Shown here piece by piece: positions 17,694-25,302 of a stretch of 64,000 bases of DNA (position 1 is the first letter of the stretch; the number at the start of each line of letters is the position of its first letter). The stretch spans positions 62,001 to 126,000 of the forward strand of contig JAJEJU010000023.1 in assembly GCA_021390615.1 (NCBI GenBank), written 5' to 3'. Both the position numbers and the translations under genes were made by a program. The DNA comes from Rhodanobacteraceae bacterium ZG21-1 (GTDB lineage Bacteria > Pseudomonadota > Gammaproteobacteria > Xanthomonadales > Rhodanobacteraceae). The notes below the pieces were generated by a model. It did not search any database and had not been told where the DNA came from. It saw nothing but the letters and a program-made list of their open reading frames with translations.

Positions 17694-18401
17694 ATGCGCT
17701 ATCAACTGTATTACTGGTCGGGTATCCAGGGCCGCGGCGAATTCGTGCGCCTGGCCCTGGAGGACGCCGGCGCCGACTACCGCGACGTGGCCCGCGAAGA
17801 AGGCGACCAGGCGATGATGCCCTTCCTGGAAGGCAGTGCGTCAGGCGTGGCGCCGTTCGCGCCGCCCTTCCTCAAGGCCGGGCCGCTGCTGCTGGCGCAG
17901 ACCGCCGGCATTCTGCAATACCTCGCCCCGCGGCTCTCGCTGGTGCCCGCCGCCGAGCGCACGCGGCTGCATGCGCATCAGCTGCAGCTGACCATCAGCG
18001 ATCTGGTCGCCGAGGTGCACGACACGCACCACCCGCTTGACGCCAACCTCTACTACGAGGATCAAAAGGAAGCCGCGGTGCTGCGCGCGCGTGCCTTTCG
18101 CGAGCAGCGCACACCCAAGTTCCTGGACTACTTCGAGCAGCGGCTGGATGCTGGCGGCGGCCATGCCCTGGGCCGCCATTCCTACGTCGACCTGTCGTTG
18201 TTCCAGGTGATGCGCGGACTGAGCTACGCCTTCCCCAACGCGATGCGGCGACGACGCCGACGCTGGCCGCGCCTGCTTGAGCTTGCCAAACGCGTCGAGG
18301 CGCGCCCTCGACTCGCCGCCTACCTGGCCTCCCCGCGCCGCATAGCGTTCAACGAGGACGGCATCTTCCGCCACTATCCCGAACTCGACGATCCGCGCTG
18401 A
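17694..18401 (+). CDS. Glutathione S-transferase family protein
   Basis: Cytoplasmic enzyme of 235 residues with an N-terminal thioredoxin-like GST domain (Y-Y-W-S-G-I-Q-G-R-G-E, then L-L-L-A-Q-T-A-G-I-L-Q-Y-L for glutathione contact) and an all-helical C-terminal domain (V-D-L-S-L-F-Q). The Tyr near residue 7 is positioned like the catalytic tyrosine of alpha/mu/pi/sigma-type GSTs. GGAGG upstream of the ATG supports the start. It may be co-transcribed with the upstream LysR gene; the substrate is unknown. Confidence 0.9.
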   Translation: MRYQLYYWSGIQGRGEFVRLALEDAGADYRDVAREEGDQAMMPFLEGSASGVAPFAPPFLKAGPLLLAQTAGILQYLAPRLSLVPAAERTRLHAHQLQLTISDLVAEVHDTHHPLDANLYYEDQKEAAVLRARAFREQRTPKFLDYFEQRLDAGGGHALGRHSYVDLSLFQVMRGLSYAFPNAMRRRRRRWPRLLELAKRVEARPRLAAYLASPRRIAFNEDGIFRHYPELDDPR

Positions 18402-18501
18402 GGAAATCTCCGCAAGCAAGGCTGTCCAGCAGCGTGCACACGTGCGTTGGCGGCGGCTTGACCCTGCGCTCGCAAGTCTTCGCAGGTACCCGTCGTCAAG
18501 C

Positions 18502-18933
18502 TCAGAACAAGGCGATCACCAGCGAGCCGGCGACGATCAGCCCTCCGCCGATCAGCATCGGCAGGCTAGGCTTCTCGCCGAGAAAGACCAGCGCCAGCAG
18601 CATCGCGATGGCGACGCTCAATTTGTCGATCGGCGCCACCTTGCTCACCGGGCCCAGTTGCAGCGCGCGGTAGTAGCACAGCCACGACAAGCCGGTCGCG
18701 ATGCCCGAAAGCACCAGGAATACCCAGCTGTGCAGCGGCAAGCTCCACGGCCTGGCCCACTCCTGGCGCAGGCTGAGAATCGCCGCGATCACCACCACGA
18801 TCACCAGGGTGCGGATAAAGGTGGCCAGGTTGGCATTGATGCCGGTCACGCCGATCTTGCCGAACACGGCGGTGAGGGCGGCGAACAGCGCCGAGCCGAA
18901 GGCGAACAGCAGCCAGCTATCGCGCAGGTTCAT
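18502..18933 (-). CDS. Half-size EamA/DMT family transporter
   Basis: 143 residues forming a single EamA repeat with about five hydrophobic helices. Full-length EamA transporters have two such repeats and about 300 residues, so this protein probably functions as a dimer, as other single-repeat DMT proteins do. Motif-like features are the late L-G-E-K-P and G-G-G-L-I-V-A-G-S-L segments. ATG 18933 (complement) is favoured because GGAG lies nine bases upstream; an ATG five codons earlier is possible. It is convergent with the GST gene. Confidence 0.85.
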   Translation of the reverse strand: MNLRDSWLLFAFGSALFAALTAVFGKIGVTGINANLATFIRTLVIVVVIAAILSLRQEWARPWSLPLHSWVFLVLSGIATGLSWLCYYRALQLGPVSKVAPIDKLSVAIAMLLALVFLGEKPSLPMLIGGGLIVAGSLVIALF

Positions 18934-18992
18934 CGCAGGGCGCTCCATGCAGGCGCCGCTTCGGCCGCGCCCGCCTCATTCGGTGATCGCTC

Positions 18993-19517
18993 TCAGTGGC
19001 CGTCGCTGCCGGCGTCCTGGTCGTCGCTGGACTCGGCCGGCTTGCTCTTGCCCCATTCGAGCACCTTGTACATCACCGGCCGGATCGGCGGCGCGCCGTT
19101 GCTGTCGGTGAGGCGGCCGCGATCGTCGACCATGTAGGTCTGCGGTATGCCGCCCTTGGGCGTCACGATCACCATGTACAGCCGGCCGTTCTGGCGATAT
19201 TCCTGGATGCTGTCGTCGCCGTCCTGACGCACGCTGACGGTAGGCATGGTGCTGTCGCGGGTGTCGTGCATGGTCGGCAGCGCGGGAATCGGACGGGTCA
19301 TCGGATTCGAGGTGGAGGCCGCGGCAGGCGCCGCCTGGGTCGTGCGCAGCACTGGCTTGGGTGCGGGCGCCACGGTCTTGGCGTCGACGCCGGGGTCGTT
19401 CATGCCCGGCGGCGGCAGGCCGGGCGGGAATGCGCTGGACGATGACGACGAGGCATTCTGGGCGAAGGCGGGCGCCAGCACGGCGAGTGCGAGCAGCGAT
19501 GTGACGATTCTTTTCAT
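18993..19517 (-). CDS. Exported DUF2782 family protein
   Basis: 174 residues with a clear signal peptide (M-K-R-I-V-T-S-L-L-A-L-A, cleavage near A-F-A-Q at about 20), a Ser/Pro/Ala-rich stretch, then a compact C-terminal domain (Q-E-Y-R-Q-N-G-R-L-Y-M-V-I-V-T-P and P-Y-Y-L/T-Y-M-V-D-like segments). This matches the DUF2782 family, found next to polA in Xanthomonadales and Pseudomonas. Presumably periplasmic; function unknown. It is divergent from polA with an 81-base intergenic region. Confidence 0.88.
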   Translation of the reverse strand: MKRIVTSLLALAVLAPAFAQNASSSSSSAFPPGLPPPGMNDPGVDAKTVAPAPKPVLRTTQAAPAAASTSNPMTRPIPALPTMHDTRDSTMPTVSVRQDGDDSIQEYRQNGRLYMVIVTPKGGIPQTYMVDDRGRLTDSNGAPPIRPVMYKVLEWGKSKPAESSDDQDAGSDGH

Positions 19518-19598
19518 AGGGGCCACCTGTGGCGGGTGTCTGAGCATACCAGCGCCGATGTGAGGGCGGCGCTGTGCGCGGCCGTGCGAGAATGGGGC

Positions 19599-22337
19599 AT
19601 GGCCAAGCTCATCCTGATCGACGGTTCTTCTTACCTCTATCGCGCCTTCCACGCGCTACCGCCGCTGAGCAACGCGCAGGGCGAGCCGACCGGCGCGCTG
19701 TTCGGCGTGGTCAACATGCTGCGCTCCACACTGAAGGCCAGGCCCGAATACGTGGCTTTCGTCAGCGACGCCTCCGGGCCGACCTTCCGCGACGAGCTGT
19801 ACGAGCACTACAAGGCCAACCGGCCGCCGATGCCGGACGACCTGCGCGCCCAGATCGAGCCGATGCTGGCGATTGTCGGCGCGTTGGGCTTTCCGATCCT
19901 GCGCGTTTCCGGCGTGGAGGCCGACGACGTGATCGGCACCCTGGCCGACCAGGCGCACGCGCAGGGCATCGAGGTGGTGATCTCCACCGGCGACAAGGAT
20001 CTGGCGCAGCTGGTGCGCCCCGGCGTCAGCCTGATCAACACCATGACCAGCACCACCATGGACAGCGCCGGCGTGCTGGAGAAATTCGGCGTGCCGCCGG
20101 AGCGCATCGTCGACTTCCTCAGCCTGACCGGCGACAGCGTGGACAACGTGCCAGGCGTGAACAAATGCGGCCCCAAGACCGCGGCGAAATGGCTGGCCGA
20201 ATACGGTTCGCTGGACGGAGTGATCGCCCACGCCGGCGAGATCGGCGGCAAGATCGGCGAATACCTGCGCGAGGCGCTGCCGCAGCTGCCGCTGTCGCGC
20301 CAACTGGTGACCATCAAGATCGACGTGCCGCTGGAGCTGGCGCCGACCGACCTGGCCTTGCGCGAACCGGACACGGAGCGGCTACGCGAGCTTTATGCGC
20401 GCTACGAATTCAAGGCCGCGCTGAAGGATCTCGAGGCCAGGCCAGCGGACACAGGCACCGCTGCCGCCGCACCGACGCCGGGCGCGACGGCGCCCGCCAG
20501 CCACGATGCTCCCGCCGCGGCGCTGAGCGCCCCCGGCCAGTACGAACTGGTCACCACTCAGGCGCAACTCGATGCCTGGCTGGAACGGCTGCACAGCGCC
20601 CCGTTGATCGCCTTCGACACCGAGACCACCGGCCTGGACGCGATGCAGGCGGATATCGTCGGCCTCAGCCTGTCGGTGGAGCCGGGCGTGGCCTGCTACG
20701 TGCCGCTGGCGCACGACTACCCCGGCGCACCGGCGCAGCTGCCGCGCGAGCAGGTGCTGGCCGCGCTGAAGCCGATCCTGGAAGATCCCGCGCGGCCCAA
20801 GCTGGGCCAGCACGCGAAGTACGACATCAACATGCTGTCGCACTACGGCATCGTGCTGCAGGGGCTGCAGCACGACTCGATGCTGGAATCCTACGTGTGG
20901 AACGCCACCGCCACCCGCCATGACATGGATTCGCTGGCCAGGCTCTACCTCGGCTACGACACGGTGAAGTACGAGCAGGTCGCCGGCAAGGGCGCCAAGC
21001 AGATCTCGTTCTCCCAGGTCGACCTGGACACCGCCTGCCGCTACGCCGCCGAGGACGCCGACGTCACCCTGCGCCTGCATCATGCGCTGTGGCCCAGGCT
21101 CGAGAGCGTGCCCAGCCTGCGCAAGGTCTACGAAGATATCGAGATTCCGCTGGTGTCGGTGCTGGCAGGGATGGAGCAGCGCGGCGTGCTGATCGACGTG
21201 GCCGAGCTGCGCATCCAGAGTCAGCAGCTCGGCAAGCGCATGCTTGAGCTGCAGCAGGAAGCCTGGAAAGTGGCCGGGCACGACTTCAACCTGGATTCGC
21301 CCAAGCAGTTGCAGGCGATCCTGTTCGACGAGCTGGGCCTGCCGGCCAAGCTGAAAACCCCCACCGGTCAGCCTTCGACCAATGAAGAGGCGCTGGAAGC
21401 GATCGCCGACGAGCACGCGCTGCCGCGCCTGATCCTCGACTACCGCGGCCTGGCCAAGCTGCGCTCCACCTATACCGACAAGCTGGCCGGCATGGTCAAT
21501 CCGCGCACCGGCCGCGTGCACACCAGCTATCACCAGGGCGCGGTAGCCACCGGGCGGATTTCCTCCACCGATCCCAACCTGCAGAACATCCCGGTGCGCA
21601 CCGAGGAAGGCCGGCGCATCCGCCAGGCCTTCATCGCACCGCCCGGCTGGAAGGTGATGGCGGCCGACTATTCGCAGATCGAACTGCGCATCATGGCCCA
21701 CCTGTCCGGCGACGAGGGCCTGGTGCGCGCCTTCCGCGAGGGCGGCGACGTGCACCGCGCCACCGCTGCCGAAGTGTTCGGGCTGAAGCCGGAGGAAGTC
21801 AGCGCCAACCAGCGCCGCGCCGCCAAGGCGATCAACTTCGGCCTGATGTACGGCATGAGCGCGTTCGGTCTGGCGCGCCAGCTCGGCGTGGAGCGCGGCG
21901 AGGCCAGCGACTACATGGCGCGCTACTTCGCCCGCTACCCCGGCGTGCACGCCTTCATGGAAGCCACCCGCGAGCAGGCGCACCGCGACGGCTACGTGGA
22001 GACCATCTTCGGCCGCCGGCTGTATCTGGAGAACCTCAGCGCGCGCAACCAGGCGCTGCGGGCCGGCGCCGAACGCGCCGCGGTGAACGCGCCGATGCAG
22101 GGCAGCGCGGCCGACATCATCAAGCGCGCAATGATCGCGGTGGCCGCCTGGCTCAAGGGCCGCGACGACGCGCACATGCTGATGCAGGTGCACGACGAAC
22201 TGGTGTTCGAGGTACACGCCGACGCGGTGGAAGAGGCGCGCGCCGCGGTGACCGAGCGGATGACCGGCGCGGCGCAGTTGGCGGTGCCGCTGCTGGTGGA
22301 CGTCGGGGTCGGCGCGAACTGGGACGAAGCGCACTAA
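19599..22337 (+). CDS. polA: DNA polymerase I
   Basis: Replication and repair polymerase of 912 residues (E. coli 928). The N-terminal 5'-3' exonuclease (about 1-290) opens L-I-L-I-D-G-S-S-Y-L-Y-R-A-F. The central 3'-5' exonuclease keeps its D-x-E motif at Asp340 (F-D-T-E-T-T-G), so proofreading appears intact. The family A polymerase domain has motif A at Asp690 (D-Y-S-Q-I-E-L-R) and motif C with Asp866 (V-H-D-E). The ATG at 19599 gives the canonical N-terminus. A separate small RNA gene follows in the 364-base space before the next gene. Confidence 0.98.
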   Translation: MAKLILIDGSSYLYRAFHALPPLSNAQGEPTGALFGVVNMLRSTLKARPEYVAFVSDASGPTFRDELYEHYKANRPPMPDDLRAQIEPMLAIVGALGFPILRVSGVEADDVIGTLADQAHAQGIEVVISTGDKDLAQLVRPGVSLINTMTSTTMDSAGVLEKFGVPPERIVDFLSLTGDSVDNVPGVNKCGPKTAAKWLAEYGSLDGVIAHAGEIGGKIGEYLREALPQLPLSRQLVTIKIDVPLELAPTDLALREPDTERLRELYARYEFKAALKDLEARPADTGTAAAAPTPGATAPASHDAPAAALSAPGQYELVTTQAQLDAWLERLHSAPLIAFDTETTGLDAMQADIVGLSLSVEPGVACYVPLAHDYPGAPAQLPREQVLAALKPILEDPARPKLGQHAKYDINMLSHYGIVLQGLQHDSMLESYVWNATATRHDMDSLARLYLGYDTVKYEQVAGKGAKQISFSQVDLDTACRYAAEDADVTLRLHHALWPRLESVPSLRKVYEDIEIPLVSVLAGMEQRGVLIDVAELRIQSQQLGKRMLELQQEAWKVAGHDFNLDSPKQLQAILFDELGLPAKLKTPTGQPSTNEEALEAIADEHALPRLILDYRGLAKLRSTYTDKLAGMVNPRTGRVHTSYHQGAVATGRISSTDPNLQNIPVRTEEGRRIRQAFIAPPGWKVMAADYSQIELRIMAHLSGDEGLVRAFREGGDVHRATAAEVFGLKPEEVSANQRRAAKAINFGLMYGMSAFGLARQLGVERGEASDYMARYFARYPGVHAFMEATREQAHRDGYVETIFGRRLYLENLSARNQALRAGAERAAVNAPMQGSAADIIKRAMIAVAAWLKGRDDAHMLMQVHDELVFEVHADAVEEARAAVTERMTGAAQLAVPLLVDVGVGANWDEAH

Positions 22338-22415
22338 CTGAAAGCGGTTTCCGGCTGAACGGATAGTGACTGGATTCTGCGCGACGTTTGCAACTTATCC
22401 CTCTCCAAACGTTCC

Positions 22416-22421
22416 TATTAT
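22416..22421 (+). promoter_or_regulatory. -10 element of the small RNA gene
   Basis: TATTAT, one base from the consensus, lies in a locally AT-richer stretch after polA. The first start point would be near 22428, in agreement with the position of the first hairpin downstream. No strong -35 is seen. Confidence 0.5.
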
Positions 22422-22427
22422 CGGGTG

Positions 22428-22583
22428 CACGCAACGGCGCCCAGCGCGGTCACTTACCTCCCTGAAGTGATCGTCCGGTACGCGCCTCCCCCTAAGGCCG
22501 CGTATCTGGAGCCGGAACCACTCCCCTGGGTTCCGTCTCCATCCCCGGCCCCGAGGGCTCCCCCTAGCCCTCGGGGTTTTTTT
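22428..22583 (+). ncRNA. sX13-like small RNA with C-rich hairpin loops, downstream of polA
   Basis: No open frame of interest covers this stretch, yet it folds into four successive hairpins that each expose a C-rich loop. TCACTT/AAGTGA (22450-22470) has loop ACCTCCCTG. TACGCGCC/GGCCGCGTA with one bulge (22479-22504) has loop TCCCCCTAA. CGGAACC/GGTTCCG (22513-22535, extended by GGAG/CTCC) has loop ACTCCCCTG. The terminator hairpin has loop TCCCCCTA. C-rich loops of this kind pair with Shine-Dalgarno (GGGAG) sequences. Position behind polA is where Spot 42 (enterics), ErsA (Pseudomonas) and, as I recall, sX13 (Xanthomonas, also with C-rich loops) are encoded. The 5' end is inferred from the -10 box. 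A trans-acting regulator of many mRNAs is likely. Confidence 0.8.
22549..22583 (+). terminator. Strong intrinsic terminator of the small RNA
   Basis: CCCCGAGGGC (22549-22558) and GCCCTCGGGG (22567-22576) form a perfect ten-base stem with an eight-base loop, followed directly by seven T residues (22577-22583). It is the clearest rho-independent terminator in the window. Confidence 0.95.
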
Positions 22584-22701
22584 CGCCTGCAGGGCGGCCA
22601 ACCGCGAAGCGCTTCGCACGTTTACCGCAGCGACACCCGCATGGCGGATGCGCCCGGCTCCTCCGCACGGGCTGCCACCGGGTCCTCTGGAGCATGTGCA
22701 G

Positions 22702-24933
22702 ATGAGACCGTGGCAGCATCCGATGACGCGCCTGTCCGCTGTGCTGTGCGCCGTGTGGGCGGTGCTGCACCTGCCGCTGCTGCTGGGCCTGCGCGTGCTG
22801 CCCGGCGATGCCATGAACGAGTTCTATCCGCTGGCCTACTTCAACGCGCACAGCCTGCGCGCCGGCCTGGCGCCGTGGTGGAATCCCTATCTGTTTTCGG
22901 GCTATCCGCAGATCGCCGATCCGCAGGGCATGCTGTTCTCGCCGCTGTTCATGGGCTGGATGCTGTTGCGCGCCAGCCCGAGCACCAGCTGGTTCGTATG
23001 GGGCGTGCTGCTGCACGAACTCATGGGCGGCCTGGCGCTGGCGGCGCTGCTGCGGCGCATGCAGGCCAGCGCCTTCGGCGCGCTGATCGGCGCCACGGTG
23101 TTCATGGCCGGCGGCGTCGCCGCCTCGCGCATCCAGCACGTGCCGCTGCTGATGTCCTATGCCTACGCGCCGCTGGTGCTGCTCGCTCTACGCCACTTCA
23201 TGGATGCCCCGCACTGGCGTCGCGGCCTGCTGCTGGGCCTGGCCGCCGGCGCCATGCTGACCCAACCGGTGCAAGTCACCTACCTGCTGAGCCTGATGCT
23301 CGCCACCTATGCGCTGGCCCTGCTGTGGCGGCGCTATCCGGGTTATGCCCCGCGGCAACGCATGCATGTCGCGTTAGGGGTGCTGCTGGCGCTGCTGCTG
23401 GCCGTCGCCATGGCGTTGCCGCAGATGCTGCTGAGCTGGGCCTTCGTCACAGTGTCCAACCGACCCAGCCTGGCACTATCTGACGCCGCCGAACTCGCCC
23501 TCGATCCGCGCGTGCTGCTCAGCCTGCTGGCGCCGAACGCACTGCATGCGCTGCGCGGTCACTTCGACGGACCGGCCGGCGTGATCGAGGGCTTTCTGTA
23601 CATCGGCGCCCTGCCGATGCTGATGCTCGCGATCGGCATCGGCCGTGCCTGGCGCATGCCTGCGCAGCGCCGCCAGCTGATCTTCTTCGGCGCGGTGGCA
23701 CTGGCGGCGGTGGTCTACATGATGGGGACGCATACGCCGATCTACGGCTGGCTGTATCGCTGGCTGCCCGGGGTGCGCGAATTCCGGCGACCGTCCGACG
23801 CGGCCTACCTGCTCAACCTCGCACTCGCCGTCGCGACCGGACTGGCCGCCTCGCAGCTGGACCTGGCATCCACACGCCGCAACAGTCTCCTGCTCGGCGC
23901 CGCGACAGTCTGGCTGGGTCTCGCCAGCCTGCAGATGCGCGATGCGCAGGAGCCCTGGCAATGGCCTACCGCAAGCGCTGCCGTCATCGCCGCACTGGCG
24001 CTGTGGCGGGTGCGCCGCGGCGACGATGCGCGTCGCGCCGCCGTCTGGCTGGTGATCGTGCTGCTGGCCGACTATCGCTGCTTCAACCTCGACGGCAGGT
24101 TCAACCAATGGCACGACGACGAGACGCATTTCCTGCACGATCCGGCCTCGGTCTATCTGGCGCAGCGACTGGCCGAGATCACGCCGGGCAGCCTGCCGCC
24201 GCGGCTCGAGTCCATTGATGCGGGCGTGGCATGGCGCAGCCAGACCGTGCTACGCGAGCTGCCGGCCACGCATGGCTACGGACCGCTGCGCTGGGCGCTC
24301 TACGATCGCTGGTACGGCGCCGAGGTATACGGCCGCGGCGACAGTGGACGGCCCTACAGCGCCTTCAACCCAGACCCGGACAGCGTGATGAACGCGCTGC
24401 TCGACGTGCAGTTCCTGGCGCGCCAGTCCTATCACGGTGACCAGCCCTCGCCGCAGCGCCTGTTCCACGGCAGCGACACCGACATCTGGCCGACCCGGCA
24501 CGCCTATCCGCGCGTGCTGACTCCTGAGCGGACGCAGCTGGTCAGCGCCGAAACACCGCCGACACCGGCCGACTTCGCCGCCACCGACTTCGCCGACACG
24601 CTGTGGCTCACCCCGCGTGACGCCGCCGACCGCGCCGTCGACCTGGCCCTGATGCCTCGCTGCGGCGGGCGCACGGCGGTGGTTTCGGCCCATCAATCGC
24701 CGACCCGCACCGAACTGCGCACGCATGCCGCAGGCGCCGGCTGGCTGGTGCTCGACGATCCGGACTTCCCGGGCTGGCGCGCCAGCATCGATGGCGCAGT
24801 CGCGCCGATCGAACGCGCCAACGGCTTGTTCCGCGCAGTCTGCGTGCCGGCCGGCGACCACGAAATCCGTTTCGCCTTCAGCCCGTGGGCGATGTTCGCG
24901 GCGGTCTGGCGCGAGCCTGCCGCGTGGCGATAA
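22702..24933 (+). CDS. YfhO-like polytopic membrane protein (GT-C type)
   Basis: 743 residues with a dozen or so membrane helices in the first 470 residues and a large C-terminal soluble portion. Features are the first periplasmic loop (D-A-M-N-E-F-Y-P-L) typical of GT-C fold glycosyltransferase-like proteins, the W-W-N-P-Y-L-F-S-G-Y-P segment characteristic of the YfhO family, and a C-terminal beta-rich end (D-D-P-D-F-P-G-W-R-A) seen in the same family. YfhO proteins are linked to modification of envelope polymers; the donor and acceptor here are unknown. ATG 22702 is chosen with GGAG nine bases upstream; GTG/ATG codons earlier would extend into the terminator side. Confidence 0.85.
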   Translation: MRPWQHPMTRLSAVLCAVWAVLHLPLLLGLRVLPGDAMNEFYPLAYFNAHSLRAGLAPWWNPYLFSGYPQIADPQGMLFSPLFMGWMLLRASPSTSWFVWGVLLHELMGGLALAALLRRMQASAFGALIGATVFMAGGVAASRIQHVPLLMSYAYAPLVLLALRHFMDAPHWRRGLLLGLAAGAMLTQPVQVTYLLSLMLATYALALLWRRYPGYAPRQRMHVALGVLLALLLAVAMALPQMLLSWAFVTVSNRPSLALSDAAELALDPRVLLSLLAPNALHALRGHFDGPAGVIEGFLYIGALPMLMLAIGIGRAWRMPAQRRQLIFFGAVALAAVVYMMGTHTPIYGWLYRWLPGVREFRRPSDAAYLLNLALAVATGLAASQLDLASTRRNSLLLGAATVWLGLASLQMRDAQEPWQWPTASAAVIAALALWRVRRGDDARRAAVWLVIVLLADYRCFNLDGRFNQWHDDETHFLHDPASVYLAQRLAEITPGSLPPRLESIDAGVAWRSQTVLRELPATHGYGPLRWALYDRWYGAEVYGRGDSGRPYSAFNPDPDSVMNALLDVQFLARQSYHGDQPSPQRLFHGSDTDIWPTRHAYPRVLTPERTQLVSAETPPTPADFAATDFADTLWLTPRDAADRAVDLALMPRCGGRTAVVSAHQSPTRTELRTHAAGAGWLVLDDPDFPGWRASIDGAVAPIERANGLFRAVCVPAGDHEIRFAFSPWAMFAAVWREPAAWR

Positions 24934-25015
24934 GCCGGGCCGGGACATGGTCTCGACATCCTCTCCACTCGCCGTTCACCTATGATCGAGGCACCACGTC
25001 ACCAGGGAGGCATCC

Positions 25016-25234
25016 ATGCGCGCAGTGCTCATCATCGTCGGCATCGTCCTGCTCGCCGCAGGCATCTGGGTCACCGCCGGCAAAGGCCATTACCAGCAGA
25101 CCAATACCGTGGTGCAGCTCGGCCCAGCCAAGATCGAGGCCACCCACGACAAGGCCGTGCCGCAATGGGTGGGCATTGCCGGCATCGCAGTGGGCGGCCT
25201 GCTGACCCTGGGCGGCTTCCTCAGCAAGCGCTGA
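25016..25234 (+). CDS. DUF3185 family small membrane protein
   Basis: 72 residues with two membrane helices (about 4-20 and 51-68) joined by a polar loop. Layout and the A-G-I-W-V-T and I-A-V-G-G-L-L segments fit DUF3185. A GGGAGG ribosome-binding sequence precedes the ATG. Function unknown. It sits between the YfhO-like gene and uvrD. Confidence 0.8.
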   Translation: MRAVLIIVGIVLLAAGIWVTAGKGHYQQTNTVVQLGPAKIEATHDKAVPQWVGIAGIAVGGLLTLGGFLSKR

Positions 25235-25289
25235 ATGCGCACGACCGCACGGAACCGCCGCGCGCCATGAAGCCGCCGGCAGGGCCGGC

Positions 25290-25295
25290 TACAAT
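25290..25295 (+). promoter_or_regulatory. -10 element of uvrD, leaderless geometry
   Basis: TACAAT ends seven bases before the uvrD ATG at 25303, so transcription should begin at the start codon. No ribosome-binding sequence lies between them. Confidence 0.55.
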
Positions 25296-25302
25296 AGCGG
25301 CG

